This document shows positions 22,409-33,968 of a stretch of DNA of 64,000 bases, one piece after another. This DNA is from Craterostigma plantagineum (Eukaryota > Streptophyta > Magnoliopsida > Lamiales > Linderniaceae). Location of the stretch: contig JAPQWV010000002.1 in assembly GCA_027422505.1 (NCBI GenBank), positions 24,716,501-24,780,500 of the forward strand. The letters are read 5' to 3'. The notes under the pieces were generated by a model, which saw only the letters and a list, made by a program, of their open reading frames with translations, was not told where the DNA came from and searched no databases. The position numbers were made by a program, and so were the translations under genes. Every line of letters begins with the position of its first letter. Within the stretch, counting starts at the first letter, position 1.

Positions 22409-23746
22409 ATGTGTAAAAGTCGCTCCTCAGCTCAGCGTGACCCCGCCTCGCGTTCGCCCGTTCGCCAAAGGCGACGCGGACCCCCGCCTACATTGCTAGA
22501 AGCCATGGGTCAGTTCGCCAAGGACAGTTAGACGGCCCGGTACAACAAGTTGGAGGCCATGGAGTTCATCTCCATGGACCAGATCGATCACGATACGGCT
22601 GGCGAAGCACAACATCGACCAGCAAGTCGGCCAGTACCTCTCACTGAGCGGATGGGCCACATTCTTCAACATTGACGAACCGGCGTACAAGGAACTCACC
22701 CTGGAGGTTTTGTCCAGGGTCTCCTACGATGAATACGGCGACGACAAAATCACGTTCCGAGCATTCAACGAGGAGCAGATAGTGAGGGCCGACAACCTAT
22801 GCCATGCACTTGGAGTACCAGTGCCATACCCACAACGGTCCTATGCGACCTACTTTGATCAACCGGGCGGTCGATAGGGTTGTTGGGCTGACATCACGCG
22901 ACCAGGCGAGCCGACATACAGGGCGAAGACGTCGAAGGCGTCGTCGCTCAGGAGCCCAGGCCTGTGCTACATCCACCGCCTCCTCACGACCTCGCTCACA
23001 CCGAGGGGCGATTCGCACGGAGCCATCACCCTCCGTGATCTCTTTTTCCTAACTAAGCTACAGCGGGACGAACAGGTCCATTTGGGGATGGCGGTGGGCC
23101 ACGCCTTCAATGCTCAGGCAGAAGCAAGAAGCCATGGCAAGATCGCCGTAGGAGCACTCATCACCAAGGTCGTCCGGGGACTACTCCTTTGGCCAGCGAA
23201 TGCACCCAAGATGGAGATAGTCAGCGGGCGCCACCCTTGAACGAGGAGATGCTTGTGAAAATGAAGATGCTCGTGAAGGCGCCCACCTGGATCCGCACGA
23301 ACAAGGTGTACGTCTGGCACGAGATGTATCGTGGCCAGACGGACCACGTCGCCGTCCTCGCCGACCAGCTCTACATCGAGGGCCCGCAGTCGGTGGAGAC
23401 AGACACAGCGGGGCCCTCATACTCATCCGGCTACCATCAGGGAGAATCATCCGGCGTCGCCCCTTACGCGTCGACGGCGGACCTCGAAGCCCTACGCTAG
23501 GAGATGCTGCATATGAACGCCGACGCGCTGCAGCGCGACGAAGGGAGTCGGCGCTATAACGAAGAAACCCGGTGCCAACAGGAGAAGTACGAGCGACGGA
23601 ACGAGGAAGCCCACCGTCAGTACCGAGAAGAGCTCGACCGCTATAACCAGGCCCTACAAGCCATGGACAGGGCGCTCGAGCTATCAAAGCGGTCGATGGC
23701 CCTCCTTCGCTCGAGGCAACCGTCGCCACCGCCGCCGCCACCTTAG
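22409..23746 (+). pseudogene. Athila-type accessory ORF2 (env position), broken
   Basis: From ATG 22409 the frame encodes a basic start (MCKSRSSAQRD) and stops at about 22530. Two further frames carry TARYNKLEAMEF, a YLSLSGWATFF block, ITFRAFNEEQ, and then YIHRLLTTSL...RGDSHGAITLRDLFFL. These resemble the Athila ORF family found in Arabidopsis Athila elements; they do not look like a retroviral env. A charged coiled-coil tail rich in Arg, Glu and Gln (23504-23740) ends in a run of prolines. Function is unknown. At least four stops or shifts are present, and no signal peptide or clear membrane segment was seen. Confidence 0.6.
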
Positions 23747-25440
23747 GGATTTCTTCTTTTCTTTTTAAGATATTTCGTTTGCTTGAGTAGTCGCGTGTGT
23801 TTTTTACCTTGTTTTTACCTTTGATGCTTATAACTATGTTTTTAGTTCATCTATGACTACTCTCTTTTTATGTCTATTTCTCTCTTTAGCTAGCGTCAGG
23901 ATACGCATAACGGGTTACAACACGATCTTCATGCGCTCAGTCACGACTAGTGCACGACCACGTCACTTATTCGTCAGGGGAGTCACGTTCTTTTTAAACT
24001 CTTTTTCCTTCCCTTTTATCCTTTTTACGTTGAGGACAACGTCAGACTTAAGTGTGGGGAGGGAAATTTAGTTTTTTGAGAGCTTACGTGAAAAATTTTA
24101 AATTTTTGTGTCGTGTCCGTGAGCTATAAAATTCGTTAGAAAGGCATGAATTATTGAACTCAGGCACGATTTTTTGCGCTTATCTCGAGTTAGTCTGCAT
24201 TGTTATGAATTATTGTGAGCAATTAGGATATGCATGACTGATTGAATCGTGTCTGCCTGAGTAGATATAGCGCTGCTTTGAGAGATTCGTACACATAACC
24301 CATTTACGTTGTGAGAGTGAGCCTGACGAGCTTATGCTCATTTTTCTTGGTTGTGTGACGTGCCTATTCTATATCTCTCTAGAACTTGCTTGCCTAATAC
24401 GTGTTGAAACTGTTTTGGTGCGTTAGTGTGAAAATGATGAGGGCATTAGGAATTAAGTCCATGGCCACATTATCCTACCACGACTAATCCCCCTAGTTAG
24501 CCACGTTGAGCTTGAGCATATTCGCTTGCTTACCTCATAAATTAGAAAATCCACTGACCTGAATAAGCCTCCAGAGATTATATGAACCTGAGTTGATTAG
24601 AATAGAGCAGAAGTCGAACTGGAGAGTTACTGTTTCAGTGTATGATTTGATGTTCTTCTCTGATATTCGTGAAATGACTCGACCCTACTTGACCATTCTC
24701 TGAAATGGCCTGATCCCTTGCATAATCCTGCCCATAACCCTTTGGCAAGATATAGGTTTCGGTAATAAGTATCCTTAGGTACACGGCATTCGCTGTGACG
24801 ATGTATTCTATGCGACAAAAGCCGAGCCTTGATGTTTTTAGGGATAAGGGCTGTGCACAAAAGTAGAGCGTAACTAAGGCGAAAGGGCAGAAAATGAAAG
24901 GGAACTGAGTCGAGAGGGTCGGGCAGAAAAGTCTAGGATTTCAGAGCGAGAACGTCGAGTCTTATGTTGGGACGTGTGACTGTCTGTTTGATCATTCTAT
25001 GTTCTTTGATAATTTTTGCTTACGTGTCCTAGCTATAAGATTAAGTGTTCACTATATATGATTGTTGCTTCATGATTATTTGAACCGTTTCGACCCGAAA
25101 AGACCCTCAGATTTATGCTTGCCATTTTTAAATAGTAGAGATGCGATTAGCTTGCAAGTTTATGGTAGGGGTTGAACTAGTGCACGAATTGAGCGACTCA
25201 TCATATGCTAGCCTATACACTTGAGTGAATTGAGTGAATCCTTGTGAGGTATAGGTCTCGATTTACAGCGCTAGGGAAGCTCAGGTTGATAGGTGCAGGT
25301 CATTAGTGCAATGTCCATGATTGCTTGCTTGATTTTGTTTCGTGCTTTCTATGCTTTGATGATAAATTACGAACAATCATGCTGTTATCCTGATTAGATG
25401 CCTTCTCTGAATTCTAATTTACTTGAGGACAAGCAAATGC
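23747..25440 (+). other. Athila-B 3' non-coding region with an internal polypurine-tract copy
   Basis: There is no credible ORF here. At 24030-24062 the sequence TTGAGGACAA is followed by TTAAGTGTGGGGAGG. This same pair of blocks occurs at the true 3' polypurine tract (25423-25455). The internal copy is about 1.4 kb upstream and could act as a second plus-strand primer. Confidence 0.7.
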
Positions 25441-25457
25441 TTAAGTGTGGGGAGGTT
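25441..25457 (+). other. Athila-B terminal polypurine tract
   Basis: TTAAGTGTGGGGAGGTT abuts the 3' LTR, the expected plus-strand primer. Confidence 0.85.
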
Positions 25458-26884
25458 TGATAAACGTATTTCAATGCGTTTATCGTAGTATTTATTTGGG
25501 GTATAATAGAGCTTTAGCAATCAATTTATGCATTTATTCGATATATTTACACTTATTTTGTTATTGAAGGGGCTTAGGACGAGTTTCGGGCAAAAATGAG
25601 CGAAAACGAGGCAAAACGGCGCGAAAACGACGAACACTGCCAGAGCCGGAACCTTGAAGACGTCACAGCCGTGACGCATAGTGCACCTGGCCGTGACGTG
25701 GGACAGAACGCGAAGAGGACATCACTGCCTATTGTCATGGCCGTGACGGTTGGTGCACTTGACCGTGGCACTCGGCAGAGAGTTGGGCTGAGGACTGTCA
25801 CGGCCGTGACATCCGATGTTTTTGGCCATGACATGTGCCAGAATTTTACGTGCGTCGAGTCGGTGATGGTCACGGCCGTGACGGCCCATGTCCCAGGCCG
25901 TGACCGTAGCGGGAATCAGTATAAAAAGCCCAAATTCAATCCAGAAAGAGGACGACTGACCAGAGATCAAACCTAATCTTTCAAGAGACGAAAGAGAGCA
26001 CAAAAGAACGCAGAATTACGTCCCGGAGTGCAAGAGACGGATCAACGATGCAATCACGCCCAATTGATCAGAGAACGAAGATTCATCACGCTAGCATCGA
26101 TAATTCGGCAGTATTCAAGATCATGAGTTCTTCTTCTCTGTTCTCTACTTCTTTCGTTGTTCTCCCTTCTATTATGAGTAGCTAAATTCCCTTTTGTGTT
26201 TGGGATTAGATGAACGCTAGGATTATTCGTACTTAAGACATATGTTTATCGTGATTTGCGTATTCTAACTATTTATTGTTCTATGAATTTGTTTCTTCGC
26301 TTTAATATGTCTATGTGTTAAAGTGAATGTATGGAAAATCGTTTAGGGCGACAGCTAAACAACGATTAGGCCGTTCGTAAAAGTAGGAATCGAGTATAGG
26401 GCGAAAGCAAATACTCGATCCTCGTTATTAGTAGTTACTGAATTTTAGATCCCCACGAGCGTTTAGGGCGACAGCAAATTCGCGAGTGGGTAGGAAAATT
26501 ACTACGATCTAGTCAAGAATTACGTAGGCACGATATTTCATTGTCTTAGGCGATCACACCTAGCGGGATTCGAATTCCGAGCACATCTTTAGTATCTGAA
26601 AGCTTCGTACCAGTTTTAAGCGTGTTCTTTGAATTTCTAGTTGATTCAGAAGCGGTCTATTAGGTTAAGCCATAAAACAATCTGCATATTTTATTTAGGC
26701 TAAATATCGAGTTGATAGGCCACTACTAGTACTTGATTTATTCCTTGTGTTCGATACTCGTTTACTCACTTTACTGCACTACAACCGATAGGTCCACTGC
26801 CTATCGCACGTCGGTGATAGTAATTTGGTATTCATTTTAATTATTGCTTGTCGCACTTTTCATTCACACACCACGTGTCGATCA
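25458..26884 (+). repeat. Athila-B 3' LTR
   Basis: This 1427-bp LTR has the same ends as the 5' LTR. It carries four palindrome units starting at 25662, 25734, 25797 and 25869 (spacings 72, 63, 72). The first unit of the 5' LTR is missing, along with CCAG-flanked sequence. The TATA box is at 25920-25927. Some palindrome arms carry C-to-T or G-to-A changes, for example TCATGGCC at 25735. Confidence 0.93.
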
Positions 26885-26889
26885 CTAAG

Positions 26890-27600
26890 GTTCGAGCTCT
26901 TAGTTAGTTCATCTATTTTCGCACTAGAGCTCCTAAGTTCTAATTCGAGACTAGCTATTTTCTCCTCAGACTTAGCTAGCTTATTCTCTACTTTCTTTAC
27001 GCTTTTCTGCTCACGTTGCATGTTAGTGTATGCTAATTGATACGATTCTAACATGGTCAATACTGTGGATGGAGAGATTGCCTCATGTGAAGAATCGGAT
27101 GCTTGGTCCTCGTCCGTCGAGTTTGAGTCTTCGGCGTCTGATTGTTTGTCTTGGCGGGCCATTAGAGCTAGATTTTCATCCTCTGAGCTAGACGTGTCCT
27201 CGAGCCAGTGGTCTTCTTCAGCCATTAGAGCTACTCCAGCTTCCTTTTGTTTCGTAAGTTGAAGCTTCCTAGAGTAGTAATTAGTGTCTCTCTTCTTCGG
27301 GAGAGTACATTCTCGGGCGTAATGACCAAGTTTTCCGCAGTTAAAGCATTTGGTGGGTTCTTTGATAGTCTTGACCTCAGAAGTCTCAGGTGCAGGTTCT
27401 TTGTTCTTCGAGTTTGAGGTCCTAAGTCGATTGGCTGATGATGAGGACTTCTTTTTGAAGTACTGTTTATTCATCATTTTCCCAATTAGCGCCAACTGTT
27501 TTCCTAGCATTTTCATGTTAAGCTCCATGACTGAATCTGATTCCTCTTCTAATTCTGAGGGGGTAGGAGGCTTGACGATCTTTTCTTTTCGCAATTTTGC
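26890..27600 (-). pseudogene. Copia-1 gag C-terminal half with CCHC zinc knuckle
   Basis: The frame 26860-27594 reads LALIGKMMNKQ, then the knuckle CFNCGKLGHYAREC, which binds RNA. It continues through an acidic Ser/Asp-rich stretch (EEDHWLEDTSSSEDENLALM) into the start of the coiled coil. Its last residues come from the Athila-B LTR and are not native. The true continuation is at 13748 downwards. Confidence 0.85.
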
Positions 27601-27671
27601 GCTCCTCCTATCTGAGACTAGGGCAACTGAGTCGTCGATAAGTTTGCCCTTCTGCTCCTTCTGAATCTCGC

Positions 27672-28235
27672 TTATGTCTTCTGCTGTGCAAGATTGTCAA
27701 ACATGGCATGGATATCCAGCTCATCAAGGTCTTTATTCTGTTTGATCTGAGTGGATATCTTTTTCCATTCTGGGGGCAGGGAGGAAAGAAATCTGATGTT
27801 GGTTTCCATGTTTGTCTTAGAGATTTCGATTTTCCTCATCTCATTTAGGAGGGTGAGATATCTCTGGTATAGATCATGTAAGAACTCCTCTGGTTTAGCT
27901 CTGAATGAATCGTAGGCTGTGAGAATATTAGCCTTCTTGGCCTTGATACCGAATTCTGTTCGTTGCATCATCTATCGATCTGTCGATAGATATCATTTGG
28001 GATTACTTGCATAAGCGAGTTCTTGGCTATTAGATCAGCTTTTGCTCTCACTCTTTCCTCCGCAATATATTCCCTAGGCTCTTTCAGTCGCCTAGAGGCA
28101 GGAATTGGAGGGTTGGCAGTGTTGTCCCCGGGAACATCTACCCAGAACTGAGTTGGACCTTGATCAATTGATGAGAGAAGGTCTTCTATCTGTTCCTTTA
28201 GCTCTATGAAATTTAGAAATTGGCTTCTCCAGACT
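27672..28235 (-). pseudogene. Copia-1 gag N-terminal half (UBN2-type)
   Basis: The upstream part (about 28235-27965) encodes PREYIAEERVRAKADLIAKN and then PNDIYRQIDR followed by a stop. The next frame (27672-27971) gives KANILTAYDSFRAKPEEFLH and FLSSLPPEWKKISTQIKQNK. These are hallmark blocks of the plant Copia gag capsid (UBN2/Retrotran_gag family). A stop or frameshift near 27968 splits the two parts. Confidence 0.8.
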
Positions 28236-29146
28236 GTATATTAGCCTCTTGAGAATTGAAGGACGATTATCATTTCCTAGTGAGTAAGCATCCATGTCTT
28301 CTTCGAGTTGATGTAGGATCTTCGTTTGTTGTTTTGATGTCTTGAACTTATGGGATGTGCTTCACAAATAGCCGATTAGTTAGTAGCGTTTGATTCTAGA
28401 TTAGATTCGAGAATTATTTTTTTGACTCAATCTTTAGACTTTGATCAAAAATTAATTCGTCGAAAAAAAATTGTCACTATTACTGTTCTCGTGCGAGAGA
28501 GTATGTCAGCGAAAAAATTTACGAGCGAGAAAAATTGCTCAAAATCTTTTGGTCGAGAAAAAAAATTTGGATCGCGAATTTATTTCGAGCGCGGAGAACA
28601 GTATTGTTTAAGAAGTTTCTCGCTGGGTCAAAATAAATTCGTTGACAAAGACGACTTTAGGTCTGACTTCGTATTCTGATCGAGAAAAATTCTCGCGCAG
28701 AGTTTTTCGATCGAGAAATTAATCTGATCGAATAATCTAGCGAGACAAGTTAAGATGATCGCAAAAACATCACAGAATACAATTAACACTGATTCAAGCA
28801 AAAATGATGAATTGGACCGTGAAATTACACCTATCTGCTCGAAATCAACTACTGACTATGCACGAACAGGCAATTAAACACGTGATGAAGCAAAATATGT
28901 AGAATTTATGCAAAATCAGAACATGTTCAAACTGTTCTTCGTGCGAACAGTAACTTCTCGAATCAAATCAAATTGCAATCAACTTATATCACTAAGACGA
29001 GCACAGAATCATCAAATTCAAGCCAAATAAGCGCAGAATTGAGCTATTAGAACGAAATTGAATTTCGCGCCAAAACTGTTCTTCGATGGAACAGTGTCAG
29101 AATTAAAATTTCGATCCAATTCTAACAAATCTGCTCCGATACCAAT
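28236..29146 (-). other. Copia-1 leader with primer binding site
   Basis: This is non-coding leader. The minus strand at 29131-29144 reads TGGTATCGGAGCAG, an initiator-Met-type PBS with one change from TGGTATCAGAGC, two bases inside the LTR. Between 28410 and 28760 many short TCGAGAAAA/CTCGCG words recur without a fixed period. Confidence 0.75.
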
Positions 29147-29493
29147 TGTTAGGTCCTAATTTATCAACTCTACGATCCTAGGCATGAATTCTAAAGGAAT
29201 CGATAAGAATTGCTTAGATTGAGATTTCGATCGAAAACCTTCTTGGAGAGCTTTTGAGAGAATCTCGAGTAGTGAGAGAAGATATTTTTATTTCTCTATC
29301 TAGAAATCGTTGCAAGCCTTTCGTATCAAATTCTAAAATCTTCTCTATTAAGCTCAATGTTTGCAAATGTATTTATACCAAACAAGCTTGGTATAAATAA
29401 CAAATAAGTCCTAAACTAAGGACAAATACAATAAAATCCCCAATCTACGAAGACAACTAATGAATCAAAGCACAATTAAATTGATATTCTACA
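29147..29493 (-). repeat. Copia-1 5' LTR
   Basis: On the minus strand it runs from TGTAGAATATC to GGACCTAACA, 347 bp. A TATAAATA box lies in the middle, inside an inverted TATTTATACC...GGTATAAATA pair (about 29368-29400). The partner LTR lies outside the window, so the outer boundary is inferred from the TG start alone. Confidence 0.6.
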
Positions 29494-30130
29494 CCATCCT
29501 TATAAAATACCACATCACATGTAAATTTTACCACTTAATAATATTTTGGTAACCATTTATACTATCCTGGTAACAATACATTACGAAAGCTACCACATTT
29601 ATTCGTTGTAATAGCAGATAATATATTATTTGTACCATATTGATGGTTCGAATAATTTCATAAATAAAAGTTGGTTTTTCGGTTGTAGAAGAATGAAAAT
29701 CATGGAAATATTAGATTTGATGTATTTAAACAACCAAGATCCTTGATTTTGTCACGTTTATGCAAATATGATGCAAGTAGTCAAGTAATGAGGTTTTGAT
29801 CATGTAAAATCTACACCGATGCAAATCATAGACAACTATATTTACATCACATTGATATTTACCATTATGAATTACGACAAATGTATCCTAACCAAAATTT
29901 TATGACAATCATATAACAAATCTTATGATAGTAAATCCTTAATCGTAACCCCGAAAACGTCCACCCAAAGCCCCGATAAAAAACATAAAACTAGAAACCC
30001 TAGCGCGTAAACCGTCATCTGTAATACATAAAGTGTTTCTGGTACCACATCATTACATGAATATATACTACATAAGATCCCGCCCAAAATAATACTAAGA
30101 TTCAGCTTTCCCGCCCAAAATAAAGTGACT
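29494..30130. other. AT-rich sequence next to the tandem array, with E2F-like motifs
   Basis: No gene was found. ATACCAC/GGTACC words typical of the adjoining array are frequent. Two CCCGCCC motifs occur, GATCCCGCCC (30077-30086) and TTTCCCGCCC (30107-30116). The second matches the E2F core TTTCCCGCC. The stretch is probably part of the same old element as the array. Confidence 0.5.
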
Positions 30131-32336
30131 TGCTTATTCAGTACCACTTAGGCCAATGCTTATTCTTATCATAACTATACCACTTTACGCCCCTATTGTA
30201 CCGAATCTTGTGGAAGTTATACCACCACATAATGAACACTCATTTAAACTATTTTTCTGGCGATTTCACTTTCAGTTCGTTAATCTTGAGGGACGAACGA
30301 TTGAGTCACCACTACGGCGCGGCGTAATTTTCAAGCTATGAGTCTCTGGAATTTATGCATATTAGCTTTAATTTCGACCAAAAACATGCTCGTTTTATCT
30401 TATTCTCGATTTAATTTCTAAAAATTATTCCTCACAGATCTTAAATCTGACAACGTAAATATCAGTGAGATCGTCGAGTACACATCAAAATTTATTTTGT
30501 GCCAATTATGCTGAAACATTTACGGCAAATCGATCGTTGAAGTAGTTTTTTCCATTGATACCATTTGCACAACATCTGGAAACCACTTCTTATGGTAGTT
30601 ATACCACTTTACGCTATCTTAGTACCACATCATATAAAAGTAATACCAAATTAGAATAAGTAATATCCCGTACCAGTTCGAGTAATGCTTCTTATCGTAA
30701 CTATACCACTTTACGTCTCTATTGTACCGAATCTTATGGAAATTATACAAGTTACGCCTTTCTGATACGACATAACGAACACTCATTTAAACTATTTTTT
30801 CTGGCGATTTCACTTTCAGTTCGTTAATCTTGAGGGACGAACGATTGAGTCACCATTAAGGCGCAACGTAATTTCCAAGTTGTGGGTCTCTCGAATTTAT
30901 GCAATTAGCTTTAATTTCGACCAAAAACATGCTCGATTTATCTTATTTGCGTAATGAATTTCTTGAAATTATTCCTCACAGCTCTTAAATCTGACGACTT
31001 AAATATCATTGAGATCGTCGAGTACACATCAAAATTGATTTTGTGCCCAGTATGCTCGAAAATTTAGGGCAAATCGATCGTTGAAATAGTTTTTTCCATT
31101 GATACTGTTTGCATAACATTTGGAAACCACTTCTTATGGTAATTATACCACTTAACGCTGTCTTAGTACCTGATCATATAAAATTAATACTAAATTAGAA
31201 TAAATATCTCGTACCAGTTCGAGTAACGCTTCTTATCGTAACTATACCACTTTATGCCACTATTGTACCGAACCTTACGGAAATTATACCACTTAATCCT
31301 TTCGATACCACATAATGAACACTCATTTAAACTATTTTTCTCTGGCGATTTCACTTTCAGTTCTTTAATCTTGAGGGACGAACGATTGAGTCACCACTAA
31401 TGCGCGACGTAATTTCAAGCTATGGGTCTCTCGAATTTATGTATATTAGCTTTAATTTCGACAAAAGACATGCTCAATTTATCTTATTTGCGTAAATGAA
31501 TTTCTAGATATTATTCCTCACATATCTTAAATATGACGACGTAAGTATCATTGATATCGCGAGAACACATCAAAATTGATTTTGTGCCCAGTATGCTCGA
31601 AAATTTAGGGCAAATCGATCATTGAAATAGTTTTTCCATTGATAATGTTTGCATAACATTTGGAAACCACTTCTTATGGTAGTTATACCACTTAACACTT
31701 TCTTAGTACCTGATCATATAAAATTAATCCTAAATTAGAATAATATCTCGTACCAGTTCGAGTAACGCTTCTTATCGTAACTATACCACTTTATGCCACT
31801 ATTGTACCGAACCTTACGGAAATTATACCACTTAAGCCTTTCTGATACCACATAACGAACACTCATTTAAACTATTTTCTCTGGCGATTTCACTTTCAGT
31901 TCTTTAATCTTGAGGGACGAACGATTGAGTCACCACTAAGGCGTGACGAATTTCAAGCTATGGGTCTCTCGAATTTATGTATATTTGCTTTAATTTCGAC
32001 AAAAGACATGCTCAATTTATCTTATTTGCGTAAATGAGTTTCTATTATTCCTCACATATCTTAAATATGATGACGTAAGTATCATTGATATCGTCGAGAA
32101 CACATCAAAATTGATTTTGCGCCAATATGCTCGAAAATTTAGGGCAAATCGATCGTTGAAATAGTTTTTCCATTGATAATGTTTGCATAACATTTGGAAA
32201 CCACTTCTTATGGTAGTTATACCACTTAACGCTTTTTTAGTACCTGATCATATAAAATTAATACTAAATTAGAATAATATCTCGTACCAGTTCGAGTAGC
32301 GCTTCTTATTGTAACTATACCACTTTATGCCACTAT
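30131..32336. repeat. Tandem array of ~540-bp units (left part)
   Basis: The block TTGAGGGACGAACGATTGAG recurs near 30286, 30830, 31371 and 31910, spacings 544, 541 and 539. Each unit holds ATACCACTT words, a CTGGCGATTTCACTTTCAG block and a GGGCAAATCGATC block. Divergence is modest, with most change in AT-rich parts. Athila-A interrupts the next unit. No ORF is conserved across units. Confidence 0.88.
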
Positions 32337-33952
32337 TGACACGCTCGAATACTAGCAAGTGTACTAGGTCGTGCAAGTAGTATAAAATGGACGTGAGTCC
32401 AAGTATCGATCCACGAGGACAACTCGATTAATTTTAAGATATTAATCCGAAATTGAATTTAGACTGAAGCGATTTTTAAAGATGGTGGTTTTATGATTTT
32501 ATTTTTAATGCAAATTAGGTAAAAACGCAAATAAACAACTAAAGTAAATAGACGATTGACGACAAGGTGATCGAGGCGCATGCTCGGCACGTAATTATTC
32601 CTACGTCTTCACGCAATTAATCATAAATAATCAATACGAGCTCAGTCAAGGTAGAATTTCCTAAATAATCGCTACTCGTTTGTCCCGTAATAACGATCCT
32701 ATGCGATAGAGAACCAATCCCTATATGTTTATATGACTGTAGTTTCTACGCACGCATTTATTGTTTGTGAGATTCCCCGAGTTTAAACGCTTTCGGCACC
32801 TAAGATCTCGGAAACCACACGTACGAAACCGAATTCCGTCTCTGGTCGGTTTTACGTCGTGATGCTTTATGTTTATTGTTCTAACCGGTCTAATCACTTT
32901 GTCCGTCTCATAAACCAATCAAGTATCGTGCATATGTTGATCAGACACACGCAAGCATTAAACCCAAAGATAAGACACATAAATCGACTCATACGATTAA
33001 ATAGAAAAACAGCATTATCACGTAGTCATTATACGGCCTAACACGGCCTCAAGCACACAATATTTTACGCTAGCATATTAAACGATGAAAACAATGGGGA
33101 TTCAAAGGAAAGCATCGTTGAAATCAACTCAATAAAAATATAAAAACGTCCCTTACGATACCGGGTTGGTGTGCTTCGCCTTGATGTCTCCCGTGTTGTG
33201 AGAGCGAGCAACGCCTTTCTACCGAACTCTCGTCGCCGCGAAAGTAGTCTACGGTGGCCTCGTGCTTTCTGGTCCGTTCTAAAACGTGGGACGATGATAT
33301 GAGTGGATGAGAGCTGCTTAGTGAAGTTTGGATTGGTGATGTGCGTGAGTGGAGAACTAACAGAAAGTGCTTGGTTGAGCTGTGTGTCTTTTGTATGAGC
33401 TGCCTGCTTGTGATTTTAATGGCCTCAGCTCCCAACGTTACATGTGCACAGCCTCTCCTAACGTTGCATGTGCCCCTCTTTTTAAACGTGAAGTCTGCTT
33501 TTTATAGATGGCTAAAGGCAAAGCCGTTGAATTATTTCCCATCTTCACGATCGCGCAGCCTTCTTATCTTGATTGTATTTTTTTCCATCCTTGAACACAA
33601 AGAAAATATACGGCAGCCAAAAGAAAAAGATTTTATTTCTTTAATAATTCCTTGAGCCTTGTGCGTGATTTAGCAATCTCGTTCCTTGCTCTCTTTTGTC
33701 CTATTTGATATAAATTAAGATAAGAAAGAAACAACGTGGCTTTTGCATAGACAAGTGTTAGTCAACAATGTCATTAGTACATGTGCTTAAATCGGTATGA
33801 TGCATTATTCTCATTTTCATGTTTATTTCACTCTAGTTTACATCAAATATAAAATGTGAACATAAACCTACAATATCATGAAAATTCAAATAAGTAACCG
33901 ATGATAACACATGTTTACGAGGTCTAAAAATATGTAAAATCTTAACTTATCA
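32337..33952 (-). repeat. Athila-A left LTR (3' LTR)
   Basis: 1616 bp, matched by 41230-42844 with scattered single-base differences. On the minus strand a TATAAAAAG box lies at 33498-33506. A divergent copy of this LTR is present as a solo LTR at 53385-59951. Confidence 0.93.
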
Positions 33953-33968
33953 ACAACCCCCAAACTAG
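33953..33968 (-). other. Athila-A polypurine tract
   Basis: The minus strand reads AGTTTGGGGGTTGT directly before the LTR, the expected plus-strand primer. A GAGGAC block lies about 15 bases further upstream in element orientation, echoing the GAGGACAA block in Athila-B. Confidence 0.8.

Larger units (their letters stand above)
13754..26884 (+). mobile_element. Athila-B: 13.1-kb Athila-type Gypsy element with accessory ORF2
   Basis: The LTRs (13754-15212 and 25458-26884) begin TGATAAACG and end GTCGATCA, with perfect CTAAG target duplications at 13749-13753 and 26885-26889. A tRNA-Asp PBS follows the 5' LTR, and the polypurine tract GTGTGGGGAGG precedes the 3' LTR. The order is gag, protease, RT, RNase H, integrase, a palindrome array, an intron-like leader and ORF2, then a long 3' non-coding region. 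This is the Athila-type layout with an extra ORF in the env position. Several frameshifts and at least three stops disable gag-pol. LTR differences include indels, so the insertion is not very recent. Confidence 0.93.
1..29493 (-). mobile_element. Copia-1: decayed Ty1/Copia retrotransposon, split by two nested insertions
   Basis: Read on the minus strand from 29493 down, the order is 5' LTR, PBS, leader, gag with CCHC knuckle, coiled-coil and lysine-rich gag extension, protease, GAG-pre-integrase, integrase, reverse transcriptase and RNase H. This is the Copia order, with integrase before RT. The 3' LTR lies beyond the left edge. TR-GAG (2174-11116) interrupts the integrase and Athila-B (13754-26884) interrupts the gag extension. 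At each break the flanking reading frame resumes across the target duplication. Frameshifts and stops are frequent throughout, so the element is not functional. Its lineage within Copia was not resolved. Confidence 0.9.

Noticed and set aside
23181..23741. 186-residue minus-strand frame opposite ORF2
   Set aside because: Arg/Ser/Ala-rich antisense of the ORF2 coiled coil. No start context or domain.
22409..23746. ORF2 as a retroviral-type envelope gene
   Set aside because: No signal peptide, membrane anchor or cleavage site is visible. The readable blocks fit the Athila ORF family and a coiled coil.
32721..33655. Short frames in Athila-A LTR, repeated at 41615-42536 and partly at 53673
   Set aside because: They are LTR sequence repeated by element structure. 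No conserved protein features.
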